A stretch of DNA of 64,000 bases, from contig JAITYX010000046.1 of the NCBI GenBank assembly GCA_021018815.1, positions 3,785,501 through 3,849,500 of the forward strand, in the 5' to 3' direction. The first letter of the stretch is position 1. Every line of letters starts with the position of its first letter. Position numbers and translations under genes: made by a program. The notes beneath the pieces are model-generated. The model had not been told where the DNA came from and made no database searches. It saw only the letters and a list, made by a program, of their open reading frames with translations. This stretch comes from Talinum fruticosum. Taxonomy: Eukaryota; Streptophyta; Magnoliopsida; Caryophyllales; Talinaceae. Below are positions 36,409 to 47,400 of this stretch, piece after piece.

Positions 36409-36734
36409 GATGAAAGGCATTCCATACTTAAACAGAAACTTTGTTAGAGGAAAATAGATTGATTCCGAGTAGTTTGCTCATGAGAAAGGCATATTGAGTA
36501 AATCGAGCAATATATATTATATCGAGCAAGATAAAGTAAAGTATGCTTTAACATTAACTCGAAAAATAGAGCACTCGAAATTAATAATGAAATGCATCAC
36601 TCCATTAAAAGGAAATTACAAGGGCGGAAAGACTCCCCTAAACAAGACAACCAGTTTCGACTACATTTCTCCCCCTTGCCTTTCAGCAAAAACAAAATAA
36701 CAAAAAGAAGGGAGAAAAGTACAAGTAATACACA

Positions 36735-38419
36735 TTAGTTGTCCGGACAAAAGAAAATTTGAAAGAAGAAAATCCGGAGACACCGAGGAATTGTGACTCG
36801 GTGCATGGCTCCAACTAGGGAGGAGGGGATTTCGAGTGGAGGCGGAGGTGCGCCGGTGCTGATACGATCTTGACGATGTGCTTGAGCGCGGCGAAGGGAG
36901 AACCGGAATTGTTCTCGGGGGCTCGGCTCCGAGTGGGCGACCCGGAGAGAGTGGATCAAGGGGTTCTTCCCTTGGGACCTCGAGGGCTGGAGGGGCTGCT
37001 CTGGCGACTCGCTGGAGGAGCGAGGTCTTCGACCCACTCGGGCTGTTGTCCGAGCCGAGTACTGACGATTTGAGCTTGGGGAGCAGGCTGACCCTCGGCG
37101 GTTGCCATGGCCTCTTCTTCCCTTTGCCCGGAAGGGCCTGCCTCGGCCACGGGTTCCTCGGCATCCTCTCGCTGCATGTGCGGCTCCTTCCTCTTCTTCC
37201 TCGGCTTCCTCGTTGTCCGAGGAGGTCGGGCTCGGGCTCGAAGATGCTTCGGACACGTCCGAGTCATCCCGGTCCTGAGCCGCCTTGGACCGTCTCTCTC
37301 CGAGGAGCTCGGCCAGCTCCTTCGCTCCTTAACCAGCTCTCTCATCTCAAGAATGAGAGACTGCTACTCTCGGATTTGGGGCCGACCGGTCTTTCGGTTG
37401 ATGGTCGGACCACGAAGGACAGACTTGAAAGCCCCGAGCATTTCTCCGAGTTCGAAGACACGGAGCCGATCTTGTCCAGGAAGGCAAGGGACAAGAGGGC
37501 AAAGAGAGTTTTGGAAGCACCGGAGGTGGAGGCACCACCAGGTGTAGAGGGAAGAGGGAGAGGGGTTGATTTCGAGTCCGAGGTGGAGAAGGAGGCCTCG
37601 GCTCCGAGTTGTGAACTCGGACACCGGGGTTAGTTTCTGGTATCCGTACCCTCGGAGTTCCTTCTTGCCGACCACAATGGCCGCCTCGGACACCGCGTTA
37701 GGGTCGAGAGGAAGAGGAACTTGAAATTGTTTGAAGACAAGGGTGAGAAGAGCACCGAAAGGAAGGGAGGTGTTCTTCTTGGTTTGAAGTTGAGCTAGCA
37801 CGGCGGCCATCCGCTCCAAGGATGGAGGGGAAGAGGTCGACTTCGTATCCCTCCGAGGATATCGAAGAGGGCTTTGAGGTGCTTGGAGTTAGGGTTCTCC
37901 TTGCTAGAGTCTTTGTGGGAAGAAGGTTCTCATCGGCGAGAAAACAAGAAGCCTGGCTTCGACTTCAAGCGAGTCACGAAAAGTTCTTTACGGACCCGGG
38001 GAATTCTTTAGCGTACTTTTCAAAGAAGTCGTCGGCGACTTCGAGTGAAAGGAATAGGGTTGCTTGTTCAAGAAAAGAGAAGAAACTTTGAACAGACGGT
38101 GAAGGAGGGAGGTGTTGATACGAACGGTAATGTTACGAACCCGAGAGGTTAGAACATTTTTAGAGTGGGTGAGATGAGTATAAAACTCGAAACGAGTTCG
38201 GGATAAATGAACTCGCTGAAACACAAGAAAGAGTAGACTCCGGTGGTTTGGATGTTGGACAACCGGGAGAATTTGGTTGTTGGGAAGAATTTGTCGTCCG
38301 AGTGCAAGGTCTTGGGTGACAACGGGTTTAGAAGGGGTTGAGCTTTACGGCTTGTTGGTGCGGGGCTTTTTGGAAGAGGGGAAGCACTGGAAGTCGGGAT
38401 GGTTTCCGCGTTTAGGCAT
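36735..38419 (-). CDS. Extra 3' ORF of copia family A (unknown function)
   Basis: The ATG at 38419 (context cacaATGcc) begins MPKRGNHPDFQCFPSSKK. Coding continues in shifted frames to a stop at 36735, about 560 codons. An N-terminal globular region includes FEFYTHLTHSKNVLTSRVRN (about 38120-38180) and LPFGALLTLVFKQFQVPL (about 37700-37760). It is followed by a Ser/Glu-rich acidic tract (SSDNEEAEEEEE, about 37190-37225) and an Arg/Ser/Pro-rich tail with GAPPPPLE near 36830. No signal peptide or membrane segment is seen, so it is env-like by position only. The pattern resembles plant proteins named putative plant transposon protein. A relative is kept at 27534-28625. Some breaks lie at CAG/CTG-type sites and may be sequencing error. 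Confidence 0.6.
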
Positions 38420-39050
38420 TGTGAGAGTTGGAGAGAAAAGATGAAGCTTTTCGAGTGAGAGAGATAAGAAGGTGTAGAAGAGAAGAAAACGAAAATGGTA
38501 GAAGAAAAGAGAATAGAGCGAGTCGGGACTTACGAGAGAGAGAGCTTCTTCAATAATTGCGGACGATCGGGGTCACTTGTTCACGTAGAAAACTTCCGCG
38601 AGAAGATTTTCGTTTGAGAGGGAAGGAGTTTTAGAATACCGAGATGAAGATGGATAGACGTTATTTATAGAAAATAACCGTGCCCGTCCATTATCCGTTA
38701 AGTAACTCCGTTCGACTCGGCTTGTCCATCGGTCACCAAAGACCGGTGTGACGGTTCTTCTTTAACGGTTGAGAAATAAGCGGTTTGAAATCTACGGTTA
38801 TGATCCGATCGCGGAGCTCGAGAAAGAGAGAGAAAAAGATTTTGAAATTATAATCCGAAACTCTCCATTGTTCTAGAGATAGTTTCGGAAAATTCGATGT
38901 CCAAATTTCTCTACATGCGAGTTTGACTCGAAAGATTTCCGAGTGATTCGAAACACGAAATAACTATCAATCCGAGTATCACGGAATCAAGCGAACTAAT
39001 GGTTATTAACAACGAGAGCACATAGCACGAAATATGTAATAATCATAACA
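38420..39050 (-). promoter_or_regulatory. Promoter-like region and 5' leader of the extra ORF
   Basis: On the minus strand a TATA box tataaata (38669-38662) stands about 245 bases before the ORF start. It is followed by a pyrimidine-rich leader with gctctctctctcg and ttctcttttcttctacc runs, which is the usual look of a plant Pol II transcript start and 5' UTR. Text just upstream (accgtcacaccggtctttgg) is similar in style to the U3 part of the LTR before its own TATA box. A separate transcript for the ORF is inferred. Confidence 0.5.
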
Positions 39051-40730
39051 CGGAACTAAGCATTTAACATACCAAGCTTATTCCGAATAAAGCAAAATTG
39101 ATCTTCACCAAGAGGCTTAGTAAAGATATCAGCTAATTAAAGATTAGTAGGAATGAACTCAAGTGCAATATCACCCTTTTACGAGTGATCGCGTAAGAAG
39201 TGATACCGACCTCAATATGCTTTGTTTTTGAGTGTTGGATAGGATTCTTAATGATGCTGATTGCGCTTTGATTGTCACACTTGATTGGAGCTGAGTTGAG
39301 AAATAGTCCAAGATCCTTCAAGTGTTGTTTTATCCGAGAGGATCCGAGCGCAACAAGCTCCAGCGACAATGTATTCGGCTTCCGCGAGTTGATAGAGCTG
39401 CTGAGTTTTGTTTCTTTGAGTGCCGGGATATTACGGATTGACCCAGAAATTGGCAAGCTCCGGATGTGCTCTTTCGATCAACTTTGTATCCTGCGTAGTA
39501 CTGCGTCCGAGTACCCGGTCGAGTCGGTTCGAGTTTACGGAATACCACGGTCCTAGATTACGAGTGCACTGCAAGATATCTAAATATTCTCTTCACCGCA
39601 GTGAGATGTGATTCTTTCGGATTAGCTTGAAATCAAGTGCATAAGCAAACACTAAACAGTATATCCGGCTCTGCTTGAAGTAAGATATAACGGTGATCCA
39701 ATCATACCTCGAAAGAGTTTTTGATCTCTTGCTTTACCTTTCTCCTCCGAGTCGAGCTTTATCTTTGCTTGCTCATGGGGGTAGATGCGTGCTTTGCGTC
39801 TTGAAGTTTATATTTCTTCAGCAGTTCCTTGGTGTATTTTGATTGATGAACAAAGATTCCATCTTTGTCTTGTTTGATTTGCAACCCAAGGAAGAAATTG
39901 AGTTCTCCCATCATACTCATTTGGAACTCTTGACTCATCAACTCGAGAAAATTCTCGGCACGAAATTCATTAGTAGCACCGAAAATAATATCATCAGCAT
40001 ATATTTGAACAATAAGAAAATCTTTCCCTTTGGTCTTTATGAATAGAGTCTTGTCGATCTGACCTCTTTTGAAATCATTTTGAACCAAGAAGGCTGCTCG
40101 AGTCTTTCATACCAAGCACGAGGGGCTTGCTTAAGACCATAGAGAGCCTTTTGAAGTTTGAAAACATGATTTGGAAATTCCGAGCTTTCAAAACCAGGAG
40201 GTCTGCTCGACATAAACTTCTTCTTCAATAAAACCATTGAGAAAGGCACACTTAACATCCATTTGATATAATTTAATATGCATGCGGGATGCAAATGCCA
40301 ACGATATTCTAATGGCTTCAATTCTAGCTATTGGTGCAAAGGTTTCCCCACAATCAATTCCTTCTTCTTGATTGTAACCTTGAGCTACAAGTCTAGCCTT
40401 GTTTCTAACTACCACTCCACCCTCATCCAGTTTGTTCTTGAAAACCCATTTGGTTCCTATAGCTGGGTGGTCGGAAGGTCGGTTGGTCGAGTCCGGACTT
40501 GGTTTCTTTCAAATTGATTTAGTTCTTCTTGCATGGCCTCTACCCATTCAGGTTCATTAAGGGCCTCTAGTGCATTTTGGGTTCGAGTTAATGAGATGAA
40601 TGCGGTGAATGCACATAAATTGTGTAAAGAAGAACGAGTTCTTACCCCACTTGTTGATATCGAAATGATGTTTTCTTGGGGATGACTGGGAGTAAATTTG
40701 AATGCTTTACCAGTTCTTTGATTCACCGAT
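39051..40730 (-). pseudogene. copia reverse transcriptase and RNase H
   Basis: In element order the RT (RVT_2 type) shows [37 protein letters not shown] and [20 protein letters not shown] (40190-40410). KLQKALYGLKQAPRAWYERL follows at about 40090-40165, then the catalytic YADDIIFG (about 39990-40000) and FFLGLQIKQDKDGIFVHQSK. RNase H follows with DRKSTSGACQFLG and VISRHSKKQ near 39380-39480, and SAPIKCDNQSAISIIKNP with KTKHIEV (39175-39290). The region copies RNA into DNA and removes the RNA strand. Catalytic text is intact, but there are shifts at about 40090, 39550 and 39340, several at CTG or CAG sites. Confidence 0.9.
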
Positions 40731-41800
40731 GTTTGTGGGCTGAATTGCTTGATCTTCGAAGCTTGTTACGAGTGATCCTCTTCATTGACTTGTTCGTTAC
40801 GAGCGACCTCTTGAGCTGTCTCATTACGAGCTTCCTCGTTACGAGTGGTCTCAATCCGAGTCTTAGTAGGCTCATCTTCGTCATCATCCTTTCTGAGCTT
40901 CGGTTCGAGTATGAAGACTCACTTGGTTTCTCCTGTTCAAGCTCATCAAACACTACGTGGATACTCTCTTCCACTTTGTTAGTTCGCTTGTTGAAGATAC
41001 GATAAGCTTTGCTATGAGAGGAGTAACCTAGAAAAATACCTTCGTCGACCGAGCATCAAACTTGGTCGGATGATCCTTACCATTGTTGTGGACAAAGCAC
41101 TTACATCCGAAAGGTCCGAAATAGGAAATATTTGGCTTCTTCCCTTTGTAGAGCTCATAAGGTGTTTTCTTGAGAATGGGTCCGATGAGGCATCGGTTGA
41201 GAGTGTAGTTAGGTTGTGTTTCTTGCCTCGCCCGAAGTAGTAAGGCAAGTTGTGTTCAATCATCATTGTCCTTGCTATCTCTTCAAGGGTTCTGTTCTTT
41301 CTCTCAACTACTCCATTCTGCTGAGGAGTTCGGGTGCTGAGAAGTTGTGAGAGATTCCATTCTTGTCACAAAACTCGAGAATTCGAGTAATCGAACTCCC
41401 TTCCATGGTCGGTTCGAATCTTTTGAATCCGAGTCCGAGACTCAACTTGAATCTTTCTACGAGCTTGCTGAACTCCTTGAAGGCTTCATTCTTATGCTTG
41501 AGAAAACACACCCAGGTAAATCTTGAAAAATCATCGATAATAACAAGTATGTAAGATTTACCTCCGAGACTCTTCACAGGAATTTCACCACATAGGTCCA
41601 TATGCGGTAATTCAAGCACGTTGGATGTGGAAGCTGTCTTCGAGAGATTTGAATGAAGATCGACTTGTTTCCCTACGGTGCATGCTTCACATACTTTGTC
41701 CTTCTCAAACGCACGAGTTAGGTAAACCTCTAACCGGACTATGAGATGCAAGCTTTTTGATAGTATGCATGTTAATATGACCTAATCTACGATGCCAAGT
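40731..41800 (-). pseudogene. copia pre-integrase and integrase
   Basis: The zinc-binding lead CEACTVGKQ (about 41650-41690) is followed by the core: LPHMDLCGEIPVKSLGGKSY (first Asp, about 41560-41620), VIIDDFSRFTWVCFLKHKN, and the TDHGREFDYS motif (second Asp kept, about 41385-41420). After KNGISHNFSAP come broken C-terminal pieces, then ESIHVVFDELEQEKPSESS (40900-40974). Integrase joins element DNA to the target. Near 41225-41240 the expected YFWAEA text is shifted where TGGGCAGAGG seems to be misread as CGGGCGAGG. The copy is otherwise well preserved. Confidence 0.9.
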
Positions 41801-42330
41801 CCAAGAATCATCTTGAAGCGATGCTTTTAAACGAGGATAAGTTCGACTTGGGTCGGCAAGAGGGATGATGTAGGTATTACCTGATCTCTTACCTTAGAGT
41901 TTTATCTCTTTGGTGGTCTCATCTGTGATATAGCACTTGGATTGGGTGAATCTTACCTCTTGACCCTTGTCACATAGCTGGGAGATGCTAAGTAGATTGT
42001 ACTTTAGCCCTTTGACAAGGTACACTTGGGCTCACCAGATTGCTTCCTTTTCCAATCTTTCCAATGCCCACTATTTTACCTTTCTTTGTCATCACCAAAA
42101 GTCACCTTTCCTCCTTTATATGACTCCAGCTCGGAAAAGAGTCCTTGGTCACCTGACATGTGTCGAGAACATCCGCTATCCAGGTACCGGTGTCCTTTTG
42201 ATCTTTTCGAGTGACCCGCAAAACAAAGAGAATCTAACCCTTCTCACTTCCTCTAACGAACCTAGTAACATTCCTTACTTGTGGTCCTTTTACGAGGAAG
42301 AAGGTGCTTCGGAACCCAGATTTGAATGAC
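41801..42330 (-). pseudogene. copia aspartic protease
   Basis: The active-site region LDSGCSRHMSGDQ is read at about 42150-42190 in one frame, followed in another by KKGKIVGIGKIGKGSNLVSP (about 42025-42085) and VPCQRAKVQS. This retropepsin-type enzyme cuts the Gag-Pol polyprotein. The DSG catalytic triplet is intact. A frameshift separates it from the C-terminal part. It lies between gag and the pre-integrase domain, as usual in copia. Confidence 0.8.
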
Positions 42331-44035
42331 TTTGGCTTTTGTCCGATTCCGAGTCTTCCTCTCGAGAAGCCGAGTCTATGTCTCTTTCCTTTTAAAAACC
42401 TTTCCTTTTGAAACGAGGAGAGAATGGTTTCTTTTTGTAAATAGGTGCAGGTTTAGTCCTCCATTCATTTACGTGAATGGGACCATGCTCGACCTTTTTG
42501 AACTTTACGGTTACGGAATCCTTTTGAACAATTCCGAGTAAGAATTAGATTCTTCCTCTTTGTTGAAACCAAGACCTTCTTTTCGAAACGAGACACATTG
42601 TGATCCCAAGAGCATATCAAGGTTCATTCGACCTTGAGTAAACTTTAAAACCAGATCTTGAGACTCGGTGAGCTTCTGTTTTAGTCGCTCATTTTCTTTC
42701 TTGAGTAACTCGGACTCGGTCTCATTAGCTTGAGCACTTGTCTTGAGTTCTCGAGTGTGAGTCTCGGTTTTTCTAACTCGGTTTTTAAAGAAGTGCTCTC
42801 GAAGTGATTGACTCAAGTTGTTCCTTGAAATGAGAAGAATCGGAATTGGACTTTTCTTCCAAAGTAAAGATATATTTAGCTAAATCAACTTTGGAGAATT
42901 TGAGGAAGTAGTTTATTACCTCTTGAGGATCGGTTTCCTCCTTGTCATCGAGTCGACTCTCTTTCGGCTTCCGAGTCGAAATTGCCATCGGACACTTCGA
43001 GTCATCCGAGTCCTCGTCGTCTTCGGATGAATCCTCATCGCTCCATGTTGCCATCATGGCCTTTTTCTTCTTCCTGTCCCTTCTTCGTTTTGGACGAGTC
43101 CTTGACTATGTGGTCTTTGCTGCCACATTCAAAACATCCAGAATTCTTAGACAAAGATAACTTTGAGGGTGAAGAAAACTTACCTTTTACTGTCTCTCTT
43201 GTCCTTTTGTAGAATTCTTCTTTTGGTCTTTTGTCCCATCTTTTATGCTTCATCATTCTCTTGAAGCCTCTTACAATGAGTGCCATGGGATCATCTTCCG
43301 AGTCGGAGGAGCTCGAACTAGCTTCTTTGGATTACGAGGCTTTAAGCGCAATGTTCCTTTTGACAGTACCCTCGGCATCTTCTTCTTCCGGATGTATCTC
43401 ATGAGTCGAAGCTTTCCGATGAGCTCGTCCGGCTTCAAGTGTGAGAGGTTACGAGCCTTTTCTATGGCGGTCACCTTAGGACCCCATCGTCTCTTGGGTA
43501 GGCTTACGAGAATTTTCCGGCACATTTCTTCATGGGAGATTTTCTTTCCCGAGAGATTTGAGATTGTTGGTGATCTCGGTGAAGCGAATAAACATCCGAG
43601 TAATGTTCTCTTCCGGCTCCATTTTGAAAAGCTCATATTTGTGAAGATCTTGGCCGATCTTCGCTTGTCTCACCTGACTTGTACCTTCGTAGGTGTTGAC
43701 CAGAGTGTCCCACACCTCTTTAGCGGAGTCACAGGCAGAGACTCGATTATATTCTTCGAGCTTATGGCGCACATGAGGATGTTCATGGCTTTGAAGTTCT
43801 TTCGAACTTCTCGCCTCGCTGGCGTGAACTCGGCCTTTGTCTTGGGAAGATTCCGAATTCATCTGTCTTCGTTGGAATGTAGTTTTCTTGTTGTATGATT
43901 TCCCATACTTCTTCATCATGATCCATGAGGAAACATTCCATAAGCTTCTTCCGAGTGACCAAAGTTTGAACCTTTGAATTTTGGTGGCTCGTTGGAAGAT
44001 CTTCCTTCGTCGAACTCTCCGGTGTTACGAGCCAT
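42331..44035 (-). pseudogene. copia gag (UBN2, zinc knuckle, coiled coil)
   Basis: The ATG at 44035 (MARNTGEFDEGRSSNEPPKF) lies 45 bases after the PBS. The UBN2-type region follows (SAKEVWDTLVNTYEGTSQV, HKYELFKMEPEENITRMFIR; 43560-43740). A basic region (43290-43440) and a zinc knuckle CFECGSKDHIVKDS (about 43095-43140) come next. After that are an acidic stretch rich in D/E and S, and a heptad-like coiled coil (ESELLKKENERLKQKL, about 42655-42715) ending in LDMLLGSQ. The knuckle has Ser at the fourth ligand, as in the copy at 25312-25353. Several frameshifts break the 570-codon frame. Confidence 0.88.
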
Positions 44036-44079
44036 CGATCTTTAAACCTTTGGATTGTTAGATCCTTTACGAAAGGCTA

Positions 44080-44091
44080 GGCTCGATACCA
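44080..44091 (-). other. Primer binding site of the copia element
   Basis: The minus strand reads tggtatcgagcc, two bases after the LTR end. The usual tRNA-iMet site is TGGTATCAGAGCC; here CAGAG appears as CGAG, which may be an error in the sequence. Confidence 0.85.
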
Positions 44092-44093
44092 AT

Positions 44094-45664
44094 TGAAGGT
44101 TTGCTCGGGGAGAGTCCGAGTCACCCTAGAGGGGGTGAATAGGGTAATAGAAAATTCTTCGCGAAAACACACTCTTTTGACAGAAAAGAGGCAAAGACAG
44201 TTTACGAGTCTAAACACGAGGTCGAAAAGATTGGACTCGAAAGCAATGAATCGGAAGAAACAAGAGCGGTTAGGTCATGTCCGAGTCTAGAATGAACTCG
44301 GAAAGAGAACACGAGAGATTTTACGTGGAAACCCCCGGGGCGAGAAAACCACGGCCCGTGTCAATCCGGACACGAAGTCAAATCCACTATTTTGAGTCCA
44401 CAAAATATCGTGAACCGGTCGAACCCGAGTTGCTCCCTTGGACAACTCTATACAAGTTTTCCTATACTCGAAGTTACCTTATCCGATCTAGTACTTCCTA
44501 GCTGAGATAACCCTTACAGCTAGGGACAACTAAGCTGAGTTAACCTTTACAGCTTAGTCAAGGGACCTTACAAAGAATGTAAGAAGAGTTTGTAACTAAG
44601 TACAAGACCTTACAACTCGGAGAGTAATGAATTACGAGAATGGGAGTTGTAAGTTGAAGATTGAAAGTCAATACAATAACTTTAAGAAAGTATGTGTATA
44701 AGCAATATGTTCGGCAACCTTCAAGTCTTGTGAAGTGGCTTCTATTTATAGATAACCAAGCGAGTAGCCGTTATCTTAATCTGCTGACCGAGAGTCCTCT
44801 CGTGACCGTTGATAATGGCTTTACGAGTCACTCGAAAGTATCCGTTGAAATATGGACGTTGGACAACGGTTTAACTCTCTTGGAAGTCCCAAAACCATCG
44901 GTTGTGTCTTGAAAAATGAGGTGGAAACCACCGTTAGGCTTAGCGTTCCAGTTTTCCGGATATGGAAGCGGACGGCTTCGACACAATCTTCTAGGACTAA
45001 AGCAAGGGAGGTGAAAAGCCATATCTGCTGGTGATTTGACGTTACGAAGCCGGCTACTTTTGTAGTTTGAAAAAATATCCTCGATTGAATAACCTACAAA
45101 AGTAAAACACCTTCGGTTCTCAAAGTATAAAATACTTTGGTCCAAGGTTAGACACGAGATAATAAAATAATTATGATAATTACGCAATTGATTATCCGAG
45201 TCGAAAAGAAATGGAATTTTCGAGTCTAATATCCATGATACTCGGAATTCCATATGACTTAGTCTTATGCGAGGAATCAAGTTCTATAACGAATATCGAG
45301 TAGGAAAAGCTTGATATAGACTAAGCATGAAATAAACTACGAATGCGACTATGCAAACGATAGAATAGATAACCGTAAGTCGGATTCCGAGTGAGAAACG
45401 GCGGAATACTTGGTATATTCGAAATGCGATTAATCCGAGTGAGAGTGGACTCGGAATAAAGAACCGGTTTTCGAGTCGCTAACCGAAAAGCAATAAAAGA
45501 GATAAGTGAGGGCCGAATCACTTAGAGAAAATACTATTTTACTCAAGTAAGTTTCTAAGACACGAGAGAATGCCTTGGAATCAAAACTCTACATGTATAG
45601 AATCTTTATACTCGATTCCTTTTGCATGACTCGGAAGAATATTGAGCAGATGTCCGAGTCTTCG
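44094..45664 (-). repeat. 5' LTR of the complete copia element
   Basis: On the plus strand it runs from tgaaggtttgctcgg (44094) to gagtcttcg (45664); the element-sense start reads CG instead of TG. The minus-strand TATA box lies near 44743-44750. Coordinates are fixed by the PBS on one side and the gatct duplication on the other. Confidence 0.93.
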
Positions 45665-47400
45665 GATCTTTTAGTGTTATTTGGATTTGATTGTATCCCC
45701 TAGTGTAATCCATGAATGACAAAGCTTCATGTCCTACGGTGGAGTCTATCAAGAGCTCAGTGATAGGCAACGGAAATCACCTTTCGTACATGCGTCATTG
45801 AGATCTCGAAATTTTACACAAATTCAAAGTCGACCATTTTTCTTTCTCATTGGCACGATATTGGCAATACACGTTGGGTATCTTACTTCACGAATGAATC
45901 TCAACTCTATGAGTTTGTTGACTTCCTTTTCAATTTTCGATATTAACTCGGGTGAAATGACCGTTGAGGTTGTTTCTTAGGGAAACCCCTTTCTTGATCG
46001 CTAGGCAATGCACTCGCAACTTTTGTGTCCAATCCAGGCATTTCCTTATAACTTGATGTGAATACGTCTTTATACTCTGAAAGGATATTAAAATACTCTT
46101 TTGCTTTATCAAGAGTATGTAAGGAGTTTACAAAGATAGGGGAGGCTCTTTAGCGGTTCCAAGATTTAATTATTTCAAATCATCAATTATAGCTTGCCCA
46201 CCTTCTTTAAGAGTCTGCGGGGTCTCTGCAAGCTCTATCTCTAAGTCCACATAATCAATTTCTTGAACTGTAATGATTTAAAGAAGCTTCTTCTTCTTGT
46301 TCAGCTTCCTTGTTGGAGCTTGAGTTATTTCGTTGGCCGGTGAGAATTACAGCGCACCTTTTCACTCTCAGCAAGCCATCCGTCTTTACATCAATTGTCG
46401 AAATATGCTTCATATGAAAAGGGATGGAACTTTGTACTAATTCTCCTAGTTCAAAGGATGACAGCTTTGATGGTTCACCCTTAATCTTGATGCTCGTTGA
46501 CCACCGAAATCTTTTGTTGTACATCACCTTTCATTCTCCGAAAAATAAAAGGTTTGGATTTTTTGACCGTGCCTATCCTAGTGAAGACAGATGGACGTTT
46601 CTTTAGAGTGGATGATTATAAGCTATCAAACAAAGAGGACTTTGTACCGGGTTGAACATTCTCATTATCACTATTGTCAACCTTTTTAACTACAATATAT
46701 TGAGCAATAGACTGCTTGCCTTTTCGTCGCCCATATATCCTAATTGGTCGAGGAGGTGTGTAGCCGGGGCCACCTTTTGAAACCTCAACAAATCCTCCCT
46801 GCTATTAAATTTTTTTTTCTCGAGTTTTGTTAAGGCCATATGCTTCTGCTCGAACTACTTTACCTAATGTACCCATGTTAACAAAGTCTTGCTCGCCTTC
46901 TTCATAAGTTTGTATACATTTCAATTGAATCCATCCTTAGTTCGGGCATGTGGCAAATTATCCTTCACTTGTTGATGAGGTATTAAAGGATGACACAAAC
47001 CCAAGAACAGGCGGTCCGCTTACTCTTGGCTGGTACACTTTTCGTGTTGGCAATGTCACACTTTCTTTAAGGTTTTGAAACTATCTTTACCAACCCTTTT
47101 GATAGTTTTACCTTCATCATTTCCCTTCATACGTCCGCTAAATGAAAACTCTCCCTCCTTGCGGTCGGATTTTAGAACATATCTCAAGACTAACAGGATG
47201 AAATTCTCTACAACACCAACTTGTTCGGGACCTTGTTCAGCAGGATGCACCGTACTCTTTTAGCTATTTTCCTCCTTACAACATTATTGTTGCTCTACAC
47301 CTTTATGTTTGAACATTACTTTCATGTTTTTCACAACTTTTGGTTCACCTTTTCCAGCAGAGAAAATCGTTGGCGACATCATCTCTTGAGGCGTTTGTAG
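45665..47400 (-). pseudogene. Tat element 1: RT N-half and gag/protease region
   Basis: RT resumes after the target duplication: ELISKIEKEVNKLIELRFIR, RYPTCIANIVPMRKK, and ICVKFRDLNDACTKGDF (about 45730-45960). Upstream lie SSFELGELVQSSIPFHM with DVKTDGLLRVKRCA (46330-46460), RPSVFTRIG and KPFIFRRM near 46540-46600, and GPGYTPPRPIRIYGRR near 46720-46790. These are the conserved text between gag and RT of Tat elements. Gag itself (46800-47400) is poorly readable, with TWVH-like scraps only. No intact active-site motif for the protease was found. Many frames are broken. Confidence 0.75.

Larger units (their letters stand above)
34828..45664 (-). mobile_element. Complete Ty1/copia element (family A), TSD gatct
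   Basis: This 10.8-kb minus-strand element has perfect target duplications gatct (34823-34827 and 45665-45669). Both LTRs are about 1.57 kb and very similar, and it has a PBS, gag, protease, integrase, RT, RNase H, an extra ORF after pol and a polypurine tract beside the 3' LTR. Protease-integrase-RT order makes it copia. The long LTRs, coiled-coil gag tail and extra 3' ORF resemble the SIRE/Maximus clade, which is an inference. It is inserted in RT of Tat element 1. The high LTR similarity suggests a fairly recent insertion. The many frameshifts may partly be sequence errors. Confidence 0.95.

Noticed and set aside
36878..37633. 251-codon open frame on the plus strand, the longest in the window
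   Set aside because: It lies opposite the GC-rich part of the copia 3' ORF and is open because of the base composition there. The minus strand carries the motifs conserved with the copy at 27534-28625.
42942..43898. Long plus-strand frames (up to 217 codons) opposite copia gag
   Set aside because: They are shadows of the gag coding strand. The minus strand carries the UBN2 and zinc-knuckle motifs.
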